Below are positions 1 through 5,590 of a stretch of 5,590 bases of DNA, piece by piece. The notes below the pieces were generated by a model. That model worked only from the letters and a program-made list of their open reading frames with translations. It ran no database searches and was not told the origin of the DNA. The position numbers and the translations under genes are program-made. The first letter of the stretch is position 1; each line of letters begins with the position of its first letter. The stretch covers positions 1 through 5,590 of the forward strand of contig WALJ01000055.1 of the NCBI GenBank assembly GCA_015522885.1. Reading direction: 5' to 3'. Source of the DNA: Thermoplasmata archaeon. Lineage in GTDB: Archaea; Thermoplasmatota; Thermoplasmata; WALJ01.

Positions 1-50
1 GCACAATGCCGCACTATCCAGCGTATCTTCTTCTGATTCAGTTTTGTCAC
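1..50 (-). CDS. N-terminal fragment of a putative HTH transposase/integrase-like protein (partial)
   Basis: Reading leftward from a GTG at 50-48, 16 codons are visible before the window edge, giving VTKLNQKKIRWIVRHC. The pattern 'KLNxKKIRWIVR' resembles the start of helix-turn-helix transposases/integrases of archaea (IS481-like and related DDE families), where a short basic first helix precedes the HTH; this is recognition from memory on a very short stretch. No DDE residues or complete HTH can be seen. The frame is open further upstream without an ATG, so the GTG is the best but not a certain start; an AGGGAG lies too far upstream to be a normal ribosome site. The gene is divergent from the oligosaccharyltransferase gene. 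The inverted repeats at 84-132 lie where an insertion-sequence end would be expected. A plus-strand frame is also open from 2 to 121, but its Ser-rich product looks like a shadow. Confidence 0.45.
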   Translation of the reverse strand, partial: MTKLNQKKIRWIVRHC

Positions 51-83
51 ATCCGGGAGAGTCTGCGCTCCCTTTAAGTTTGG

Positions 84-115
84 GTGAAACGAGCAACGAT
101 AGTTGCGAGTTTGAC
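84..115. repeat. Imperfect inverted repeat with tandem G-A mismatch and 4-nt loop
   Basis: The inner arms are GCAAC (93-97) and GTTGC (102-106) around the loop GATA. They are flanked by GA (91-92) facing GA (107-108), then by AAAC (87-90) facing GTTT (109-112). After a G/G mismatch, GT (84-85) faces AC (114-115). As RNA, the GA/GA step could form tandem sheared G-A pairs, a stable helix element. As DNA, it could be a binding site of a transposase or regulator. Its right arm is shared with the next hairpin, so the two cannot form together in one strand. Confidence 0.6.
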
Positions 116-132
116 TTCTGAAAGAGGTCAAA
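110..132. repeat. Strong 10-bp hairpin with 3-nt loop, possible insertion-sequence end
   Basis: TTTGACTTCT (110-119) pairs with AGAGGTCAAA (123-132) around the loop GAA, with a single G-T wobble at 116/126. No long T-run follows on the plus strand, so it is a poor intrinsic terminator in that direction. It lies 60-80 bp upstream of the minus-strand GTG start, about where the outer end of an insertion sequence carrying that gene would sit. I infer a mobile-element terminus or operator; the other end of the element lies outside the window. Confidence 0.5.
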
Positions 133-173
133 ATAATTTCCGTACTCTACAAATGAAGCCAAAGGAGACAAAA

Positions 174-185
174 CCTATATATAGG
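174..185 (+). promoter_or_regulatory. Archaeal TATA-box promoter of the oligosaccharyltransferase gene
   Basis: CCTATATATAGG is a perfect 12-bp palindrome with an 8-bp TATATATA-like core at 176-183, preceded by A-rich GACAAAAC that could act as a BRE. Archaeal transcription usually begins roughly 25 bases downstream of the TATA centre, which would place the start near 205 and leave a leader of about 20 bases before the ATG at 224. That is long enough for the Shine-Dalgarno site seen there. The start site itself is inferred. Confidence 0.65.
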
Positions 186-213
186 GTCCGGTATGGGTGG
201 GCTCAGACAGACA

Positions 214-218
214 GGTGA
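214..218 (+). promoter_or_regulatory. Shine-Dalgarno site for the giant gene
   Basis: GGTGA is complementary to the CACCU-type anti-Shine-Dalgarno of archaeal 16S rRNA. It ends 5 bases before the ATG at 224, which fixes that codon as the likely start. The in-frame GTG codons at 197 and 215 have no such site, and an in-frame TAG at 182-184 closes the frame upstream. Confidence 0.7.
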
Positions 219-223
219 AAATT

Positions 224-3200
224 ATGGCAGAAAACAGACTGCTCTCGAGGATATTTGGGAAAGAGGGCAATGAAGGAATAAAGAGAGGAACATGGATGGT
301 CTTTCTCTCTCTCATCCTGATATTCGTGCTCGCGCTCTTTCTCAGAACCTATTTCGGATTCGAAGACGCAACAAGATATGGAGCACCCTTCCTAGTCTCC
401 GGAGGGTCCGACTCGTACTATCATGAGAGAGCGATCTATACTGCCGCTTATGAGCACCATTCTCTTATAAAAGATACTATGCTGAATTATCCCCTGGGTT
501 CCAGGAACCCCAGACCTCCTGCATATGACTGGAGTGTTGTTCTCGGGGGTTATTTGTTGTCACCTCTGGTAGGCGATCTGGGCGCAGCCATATCATACTC
601 TCTCATATTCTCAACGGCAATATGGGGGGCTCTTACCGTATTTCCGGTTTATTTCATAGGAAAAAAGGTCTTTAACAGAAAAGTAGGCATTATAGCAGCA
701 TTCCTCATTGCCACACTGCCTGCTCATATGCAAAGAAGCCCGCTGACAGATGCAGACCACGATGCTTTCGTGCTCTTTTTTGCCATAGTATCCATATATT
801 TCCTTTTGGCGGCATTGGAGAATCTAAAGGAAAGGGAATGGGTCGAAAGATGGAGGGATATCAGGGATGTGAAAAAAGGCATAAAAGAGATGTTCACCGA
901 GAACAGAAAAGCATTTTTATACACATTCCTATCTGCAATATCAACTTTAACCGTGGCACTTACATGGACCGGTTTCCCATATCTGTATGCCATTTTTGTA
1001 TTTTATTTCTTAATACAAATATTTATTTTGGCATTCAGAAAAATAGATCCGACAACGATAACTTTTGTCGCAATAATTTTGCTTTTATTGCCCATAGCGT
1101 TAGCTCTACCGCTCTATCTTGCGGTATCTATTTTTCAATGGCTCTTAACACCTTTTATAATGGCAGCGGTTGTTATAGGTATGGGACTCTATTTTTCGTT
1201 CGGCAAAAAACTCCCGTGGACGCTTACAATTCCTATCCTGATAGTGGGCATTATTTCTCTTCTGGTAGTCCATCTGGTGTTTTTCCCATCCACAATGGCA
1301 AGAATAGCCAGCCAGACCGGCTATTTTACTGCAAACAAGGTATACAGAACCATTGCAGAGGCTCAGGCGCCGTACTTCAGCAATCTTGTCCTTTCCTTTG
1401 GGATAGCCACATTCTTCCTCGCGCTCCTCGGGGTCGGCTGGATTATATGGAAGATAAGGAAGAACTGGAACCCCTACTTTGTGTTCTTTGTGCTGTGGAG
1501 CGCAGAGTCGATATATATGGCTCTGTCAGCGGCAAGGTTCATGTTTAATGCGGCTCCGGCCTTTGCCATAGCATCTGCTTGGGTCGTGTACTATATAATA
1601 AAAAAAGCTAATTTTGCCTCCGTAAAAAATACATACAGAAGCCTCAGGGGAAACAAGCTATATGCCATAAAGAAGAGCATCGGCATAAAGCACATTCTGG
1701 TGGCGCTTTTCCTCGTTTTCCTCGTGATTCTCCCCAACGTCTGGTATGCGGTTGATGCCGGAATACCTTCGAATGACAAGAAAAAATACGACAGCGAGGT
1801 TTACAATGCAATGCCGGATTTTTTGAGGCCGGACCCCAGTGTCTTTAATGATTCGAGTCGAGGCACATGGTATTTCGGAGCTTTCGGATACTCTCTCCCG
1901 ACCCCGGACCAGTACTGGCCTGCGGCATGGACTTGGTTTGCGAAACAGGATTCGGATAAACTGCCCGAAGACAGACCGGCTTTTCTAAGCTGGTGGGACT
2001 ATGGCTTCGAATGCATACAACAAGGAAGGCACCCTACGGTGGCAGATAACTTCCAGGCCGGATATCAGATTGCAGGTAATTTTATAATGGCACAAAATGA
2101 AACAGATGCGGTTTCTCTTCTTATAGAGAGAATCCTTGATTCCGAATATAACGGACACACAAAGCAGTTTACCGAAAGGTCTGTAGATCTTATGGAAAAA
2201 TACCTGTCCGATAGGGATGCCGAGAAGATAAGCGAGATATATAGGAATCCGAATTCATACATTCCGGAGATACTTGCTCATCCTGAAAAATACGGCCCGT
2301 ATGAAGATATAAGAACAGTCAATGCAAAGTATATCGCCACCCGCGGCGTCCTTATGAAGTACAACCTAGAGCACCTCGTTTCTTTCCTGCATACTCTCGA
2401 GGACATGACCGGCAAAAGGATAGGGTACTTTGCGATAGACTCCAGATTGATTCCGTTTTCCGCACGGAACACGGGTATATTCTATGCTCCGGCCGTACTC
2501 TCGGACCACAGAATCAGCTCGGGGGCATACAGACTTCCCTATGACTTTTATCAACTCTATGCCGTAACAAAATACGGCAAAAAGTACCCGATAAACGAGG
2601 TTCCTGCTGATGCTAAAGCCAGTATAAATAATACTGAAATTAAATATGAGGACATGTTCTACAACAGTATGCTTTATAGGAATTATTTCGGTTATTCCCC
2701 AAAGGAAGTGGGATCAAATGCAAACGGTCTGCCAGGCCTGAGCAGGGATTTGCAGAAGATGAAGCCGATGCCGGGTTGGAATCTTACCCATTTCAGGCTT
2801 GTTTACAGGACTGTGTACTGGAATCCCTATAAAGACTACAAAAACCACTCCGGCGAATGGAGGGCCATAGGTCTCGATGAAGGTATGAAATATCAAAAAG
2901 AGGGGAAAGGGATTGTAGATATGAGTGCCAATACTGCCTATAATGGGGTTACCTTCTTAGAGTATTATGAAGGAGCTATAATAAACGGTACGGTGAAGAC
3001 TCCTGAAGGAATTCCCGCGGGAGGAATAAGGGTAACGATATATGACAAATACGGGATTCCTCATCAGAGCGTTCTGACGGACAGCAAAGGAAGGTACTCT
3101 TTGATAGCACCCTTCGGAAATGTTACAATAGTTGCATCCAGCGGAGGTTCTCTGGACAGAACGAGGTTATTGGAGAAAAATCTTCTAAATGCTACACATC

Positions 3201-5590
3201 TGAAAGTTCGGAAAGACCAAGCATTTAGAGAAAAAGTGGACATTGACGGAGACGGCAAATGGGATTATCTGATTGAAAAAGACCTTGTGGTATCCACGAG
3301 TAGCATCAAAGGCACGGTATTTCTGGATATGAACAACGACAAGACAAAACAGGATGTTGAAAGCGGTATATCCGCTAAGGTGACTCTGTACGGGAAGAGC
3401 ATAAAAATAAATTATACAACGGTTGCAAACGAAAGTGGTGCGTATAATTTCTCGGGTGTTGTTCCGGGAGACTACGGCATTATGGCATCTGTAGGAGCAT
3501 ACACAAAGGACGCCAACATAACCGTTACCGTCGAACCCAACAAAGAGAAACAGCAGGATGTTGCCATAAGCACGGGAAAACTCACAGGTAAGGCCGTGTT
3601 AGACAGCAGAGAGCCGTTTGCGGGGGAGAGTATGTGGATTGTGAATATTCAGGACAGCACGAAAAGACACTTCGTTACTGACAACAGTGGAAAATTTTTC
3701 ATTGACGGTGTAATTCCCGGTGTCTACTATTTCATTTTGGAAAACACTTCGTATGCGGCATCTTCTTTCAGAATCGGAGTTTCTGCAAACCAGAGTTCCG
3801 ATGTAAATCTTACGATATATCCTGCACATAAAGTGGAAGGATACGCAAACATGAATTACAAAGGGGTTCCCTTTGCCACAGTTAACTTCGTAAATTACAC
3901 CTTCCCATCCATGAGCAGAACGGTAACATGCGATAAAGACGGATATTATTCCGCGATTCTGCCCGATGGCGAATACACTGTGACCTCGACATACATACAA
4001 AACAGAAAGACATACATGGTGATGGAAAAACTTCAAATCAATGAAAATTCGACAGTTTCTTTCGAAATGAGCAGGGCATATAAAATAAGCGGCTACATCC
4101 GATATTACATTCCAGATAAACACGAATTTTCCTACAAAGATAAGTTCCCTGTTACTTTTATAGGAAAAGACGGTTCCAGAATCGACTATTACTCTGTTTC
4201 AGGCAACTACACCGCATATCTGCCGAGCGGAAGATATCATGTATATGTGGATTACAGCTTTGCTCTGTTCCCGTATGCGTATTCCGGAGAAATAGAGGTT
4301 AATAATGCCCCTGTTGCGCTCGATATAGACCTTGTAAAAGGTATTACGGTAAAAGGATATATGAGAGGTGTGGCAGGCATTCCCCTGAAATCCGCTTCTG
4401 TTGTGTTTATATCGGAAGATGGCGAGAGATTCAGCACGATATCCGATGATAAGGGCCTTTACACTTTCAACCTTGTACCCGGAAACTACACGATGAAAGT
4501 CTCGGCAGAGTGGTACAAACAAAAAACGATGGATATTGTGGCAAGTGATGAGAATAATCCCATGGATATGGATATCTCGCTTTCTGCCGAGGAAGTTGCT
4601 TTATACGGGACGGTAAGTTCTACCGAAGGCCCGGTTTCGGGAATAAACATCTCATTTGTCGGCTACAATTCCACATTCAATGCTACTTCAGATGCCGGAG
4701 GCAATTATTCGATAACCCTGCCCGCAGGAAGGTATGCACTGGATGTACGCCAGAACATAGATGAGAACGGCACGGAGGTATATGAGTTGAAGAACAAAGA
4801 AAGTATAAGCGTATCTCCGGAGCAGTCACCCTTCAAAAAGGACATTTCCATAGAGAAGAGGTTCAGGGTCGTCGGAGGGGTCTTTTTGGCAGGTGAACCT
4901 GCAAATTCCACCATCTGGATATCCAGAGATTCGGCATCCATTTCCTATGAACTTACGAACGGAAGCTTCGAGGTATATCTCCCGCAGGGAGTTTATACGG
5001 TTAATTCGACGGCAAACAACAACTCTTATGCAATATTCCGGAAAATGGCGGTGGACAGCCCGGAAAATGTCACAATTAACTTCTCCAGAGCCTACTATGT
5101 GAACATCAATCTGATGTCCGAAGGAAAAACGAAGACGGGAATACCCGTTAAAATAATCTCATCCGAAGGAGCAGAGAAGATATTTAATCCGGAAGGCAAT
5201 GTTGTGTCGACCTATCTGCCCTCCGGCGAGTATTCCCTGGATGTGAACTACACGGTGGAAGAGGAAGTAGGGGGAATAGTAAGAAATGTCACATATTCTG
5301 CCGACGACACTATCACGGTCAACGGCAACACGAGCCATATTCTCGACCTCTCAAGATACGTTCCCGAAGGCAGCCTCTCCGCAGCGGTGCTCGCGGATAA
5401 AACGCCGGTAGAAGGCACGAACATCTGGCTGAAGTCCACCGAGGGTGGAAAAGAATACAATGTGAGCACGAATTCTCAGGGAGAATTCTCAATCGATGTC
5501 CCGATGGGTACTTATGTCATATATGCCGATACTTCTCTGGGGGACAACCCTTATGTGATAATGGACAAGGTCTTTGTCAGAGAAAAGAGC
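224..5590 (+). CDS. aglB: AglB/STT3-type oligosaccharyltransferase with long C-terminal beta-sandwich repeat tail (3' end beyond window)
   Basis: Catalytic subunit of archaeal N-glycosylation: transfers a glycan from a dolichol-phosphate lipid carrier to Asn in N-X-S/T sequons, on the outer face of the cell membrane. About a dozen hydrophobic segments lie between residues 24 and 509 (first 24-41, last 491-509). Motifs visible in family order: D63 in DSYYH (63-67), first acidic motif; RSPLTDADHDAF (171-182), with D178/D180 as the second DxD; TIAE (376-379), the external-loop Glu motif, E379; WWDYG (590-594), the sequon Ser/Thr-binding motif, followed by GRHPTVADN. The DxxK/MI-type helix motif is not obvious; AIDSRLIPFSA around D739 lies in that region. 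The conserved core ends with FLEYYEGA (911-918). Typical AglB proteins have roughly 600-1000 residues; this one exceeds 1789 because of repeats from about 918 on. Only two cysteines are seen (597, 1236). The start is ATG with a good ribosome site. The catalytic assignment is firm; the subfamily and glycan are unknown. Confidence 0.93.
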   Translation, partial: MAENRLLSRIFGKEGNEGIKRGTWMVFLSLILIFVLALFLRTYFGFEDATRYGAPFLVSGGSDSYYHERAIYTAAYEHHSLIKDTMLNYPLGSRNPRPPAYDWSVVLGGYLLSPLVGDLGAAISYSLIFSTAIWGALTVFPVYFIGKKVFNRKVGIIAAFLIATLPAHMQRSPLTDADHDAFVLFFAIVSIYFLLAALENLKEREWVERWRDIRDVKKGIKEMFTENRKAFLYTFLSAISTLTVALTWTGFPYLYAIFVFYFLIQIFILAFRKIDPTTITFVAIILLLLPIALALPLYLAVSIFQWLLTPFIMAAVVIGMGLYFSFGKKLPWTLTIPILIVGIISLLVVHLVFFPSTMARIASQTGYFTANKVYRTIAEAQAPYFSNLVLSFGIATFFLALLGVGWIIWKIRKNWNPYFVFFVLWSAESIYMALSAARFMFNAAPAFAIASAWVVYYIIKKANFASVKNTYRSLRGNKLYAIKKSIGIKHILVALFLVFLVILPNVWYAVDAGIPSNDKKKYDSEVYNAMPDFLRPDPSVFNDSSRGTWYFGAFGYSLPTPDQYWPAAWTWFAKQDSDKLPEDRPAFLSWWDYGFECIQQGRHPTVADNFQAGYQIAGNFIMAQNETDAVSLLIERILDSEYNGHTKQFTERSVDLMEKYLSDRDAEKISEIYRNPNSYIPEILAHPEKYGPYEDIRTVNAKYIATRGVLMKYNLEHLVSFLHTLEDMTGKRIGYFAIDSRLIPFSARNTGIFYAPAVLSDHRISSGAYRLPYDFYQLYAVTKYGKKYPINEVPADAKASINNTEIKYEDMFYNSMLYRNYFGYSPKEVGSNANGLPGLSRDLQKMKPMPGWNLTHFRLVYRTVYWNPYKDYKNHSGEWRAIGLDEGMKYQKEGKGIVDMSANTAYNGVTFLEYYEGAIINGTVKTPEGIPAGGIRVTIYDKYGIPHQSVLTDSKGRYSLIAPFGNVTIVASSGGSLDRTRLLEKNLLNATHLKVRKDQAFREKVDIDGDGKWDYLIEKDLVVSTSSIKGTVFLDMNNDKTKQDVESGISAKVTLYGKSIKINYTTVANESGAYNFSGVVPGDYGIMASVGAYTKDANITVTVEPNKEKQQDVAISTGKLTGKAVLDSREPFAGESMWIVNIQDSTKRHFVTDNSGKFFIDGVIPGVYYFILENTSYAASSFRIGVSANQSSDVNLTIYPAHKVEGYANMNYKGVPFATVNFVNYTFPSMSRTVTCDKDGYYSAILPDGEYTVTSTYIQNRKTYMVMEKLQINENSTVSFEMSRAYKISGYIRYYIPDKHEFSYKDKFPVTFIGKDGSRIDYYSVSGNYTAYLPSGRYHVYVDYSFALFPYAYSGEIEVNNAPVALDIDLVKGITVKGYMRGVAGIPLKSASVVFISEDGERFSTISDDKGLYTFNLVPGNYTMKVSAEWYKQKTMDIVASDENNPMDMDISLSAEEVALYGTVSSTEGPVSGINISFVGYNSTFNATSDAGGNYSITLPAGRYALDVRQNIDENGTEVYELKNKESISVSPEQSPFKKDISIEKRFRVVGGVFLAGEPANSTIWISRDSASISYELTNGSFEVYLPQGVYTVNSTANNNSYAIFRKMAVDSPENVTINFSRAYYVNINLMSEGKTKTGIPVKIISSEGAEKIFNPEGNVVSTYLPSGEYSLDVNYTVEEEVGGIVRNVTYSADDTITVNGNTSHILDLSRYVPEGSLSAAVLADKTPVEGTNIWLKSTEGGKEYNVSTNSQGEFSIDVPMGTYVIYADTSLGDNPYVIMDKVFVREKS
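293..1750 (+). other. Polytopic membrane domain of AglB (residues about 24-509)
   Basis: Long hydrophobic stretches alternate with short loops: residues about 24-41, 102-166 (several helices), 184-197, 231-271, 278-327, 333-354, 387-409, 418-458 and 491-509. This matches the roughly 13-helix layout known for STT3/AglB/PglB. D63 lies in the first external loop, D178/D180 near the second one, and E379 in the large flexible external loop that closes over acceptor and lipid donor. A charged segment near residues 199-229 (KEREWVERWRDIRDVKKG) is likely a cytoplasmic loop. Exact helix limits are estimated by eye. Confidence 0.8.
1751..2974 (+). other. Extracellular globular domain of AglB (residues about 510-917)
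   Basis: After the last membrane segment the chain becomes soluble and aromatic-rich, as in the C-terminal domain of archaeal AglB. WWDYG (590-594) recognises the +2 Ser/Thr of the sequon in characterised family members. GYFAIDSRLIPFSARNTGIF (D739) occupies the place where the second sequon-pocket motif (DxxK, DK or MI types) is found in other members. The domain closes with HFRLVYRTVYWNP and then FLEYYEGA, a strand that in archaeal homologues leads into a beta-sandwich. Only a handful of sequons occur in this part (NDS, NET, NNT, NLT, NHS). Confidence 0.75.
3239..3265 (+). other. Putative calcium-binding loop DIDGDGKWD between repeats 1 and 2
   Basis: Residues 1006-1014 read DIDGDGKWD, with Asp at positions 1, 3, 5 and 9 of the loop. 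This is the DxDxDG pattern of dockerin/EF-hand-like and thrombospondin-type-3-like calcium loops. It sits in the linker between the first repeat and the SdrD_B-like second repeat. The calcium role is inferred from the pattern. Confidence 0.5.
3305..3559 (+). other. SdrD_B-like repeat 2 (residues about 1028-1112)
   Basis: IKGTVFLDMNNDKTKQDVES followed by GI starts this unit. The pattern 'GxVFxDxNxDxxxDxxExG' is typical of SdrD B-type domains, whose Asp/Asn residues bind calcium in staphylococcal surface proteins. The unit ends with ESGAYNFSGVVPGDYGI. It is the only repeat of the array that shows the acidic entry motif; the others are of the plain regulatory-like type. Confidence 0.6.

Larger units (their letters stand above)
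51..173. other. Intergenic region between divergent genes
   Basis: No convincing coding region is seen here. Plus-strand frames opening at the window edge stop at 36, 77 and 121. Besides the two inverted repeats described separately, a small hairpin is possible between GGGAG (55-59) and CTCCC (68-72) with an 8-nt loop. The purine-rich stretch 161-173 leads into the TATA element and could serve as the TFB-recognition (BRE) part of the promoter. No tRNA or other known RNA was recognised. Confidence 0.5.
2975..5590 (+). repeat. Array of at least ten carboxypeptidase-regulatory-like / SdrD_B-like beta-sandwich repeats (residues 918-1789, continuing)
   Basis: Repeats begin with a hydrophobic 'xxxGxV' strand near residues 919, 1028, 1119, 1202, 1286, 1373, 1458, 1547, 1624 and 1715, a spacing mostly of 77-91. 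Most contain a 'D/N-x-x-G-x-Y/F' turn (TDSKGRYSL, CDKDGYYSA, SDDKGLYTF, SDAGGNYSI, TNSQGEFSI) followed by a closing 'LPxGxYxV' strand (LPDGEYTV, LPSGRYHV, LPAGRYAL, LPQGVYTV, LPSGEYSL, VPMGTYVI). This is the signature of carboxypeptidase-regulatory-like folds (CarboxypepD_reg / transthyretin-like). The units are diverged, not DNA-level copies. I infer a rigid extracellular rod attached to the enzyme. N-X-S/T sequons are dense here, 29 by eye. Confidence 0.85.

Noticed and set aside
80..115. GGGTGAAACG resembling the conserved GGGTGAAA segment of RNase P RNA
   Set aside because: The other conserved RNase P segments (such as the AGAGC-type and ACAGAA-type blocks) are absent and the gene-free space is too short for that RNA.
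2..121. A plus-strand frame open from the window edge, ending at TGA 119-121, Ser-rich product
   Set aside because: It runs through both arms of the 84-115 inverted repeat and is low in complexity. The minus-strand reading of 1-50 looks more protein-like. It could still be the tail of an upstream gene.
110..140. Hairpin considered as a rho-independent-like terminator
   Set aside because: No T-run follows on the plus strand, only AATAATTTCC. On the minus strand the hairpin lies upstream of the gene, not after it.
838..1548. A 236-codon plus-strand frame overlapping the membrane region in another frame
   Set aside because: It lies wholly inside the AglB membrane domain, its product has no recognisable domain and the amino acid pattern is that of an out-of-frame reading; the frame from 224 carries all the family motifs.
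3599..4123. A 174-codon minus-strand open frame
   Set aside because: It is antisense to the repeat tail, rich in Cys, His and Arg without any domain pattern, and has no promoter or ribosome site I could see. It is a shadow of the coding strand.
4199..4522. A 107-codon minus-strand open frame
   Set aside because: Antisense to repeats 5 and 6, with no family resemblance; explained by codon bias of the coding strand.
2975..5590. Repeat tail considered as DNA-level tandem repeats or a hypervariable locus
   Set aside because: Units match only as protein patterns; I saw no near-identical DNA copies that would allow slippage or recombination.

Overview
The window is dominated by one very long open reading frame that starts at 224 and is still open at the last base (1789 codons, no stop). 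Its N-terminal half is an archaeal STT3/AglB-type oligosaccharyltransferase, the membrane enzyme that moves a lipid-linked glycan onto Asn-X-Ser/Thr sequons. About residue 918 onwards is a tail of at least ten beta-sandwich repeats of the carboxypeptidase-regulatory-like / SdrD_B type, with a period of about 85 residues. The window cuts the last repeat.

The organism is most likely an archaeon. The STT3 motif set is archaeal in form (DSYYH, a DHD catalytic pair, TIAE, WWDYG). Codon use is rich in ATA and AGA/AGG, a TATA-box promoter lies just upstream, and the ribosome binding site GGTGA fits the archaeal 16S tail. The layout (an AglB whose last conserved segment, VTFLEYYEGAIINGTV, leads into carboxypeptidase-regulatory-like domains) reminds me of Thermoplasmata and related Euryarchaeota. 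That placement is from memory, not from a search.

Layout: 1-50 (minus strand) holds the first 16 codons of a gene reading out of the window, resembling the N-terminus of a helix-turn-helix transposase/integrase. 51-135 has no convincing gene but contains two overlapping inverted repeats that compete for the same arm; they may be the end of the mobile element to which the minus-strand gene belongs. 174-185 is a palindromic TATA element, 214-218 a Shine-Dalgarno site, and 224-5590 the giant gene.

How it fits together: the two genes are divergent. The giant gene appears to have its own promoter about 40 bp from the putative mobile-element end. Its catalytic half would act in the membrane with the active site facing outward, and the repeat tail would extend from the extracellular C-terminal domain. 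The tail is dense in N-X-S/T sequons (29 counted by eye in 872 residues, against 5 in the first 917), so the enzyme may be heavily glycosylated, perhaps by itself.
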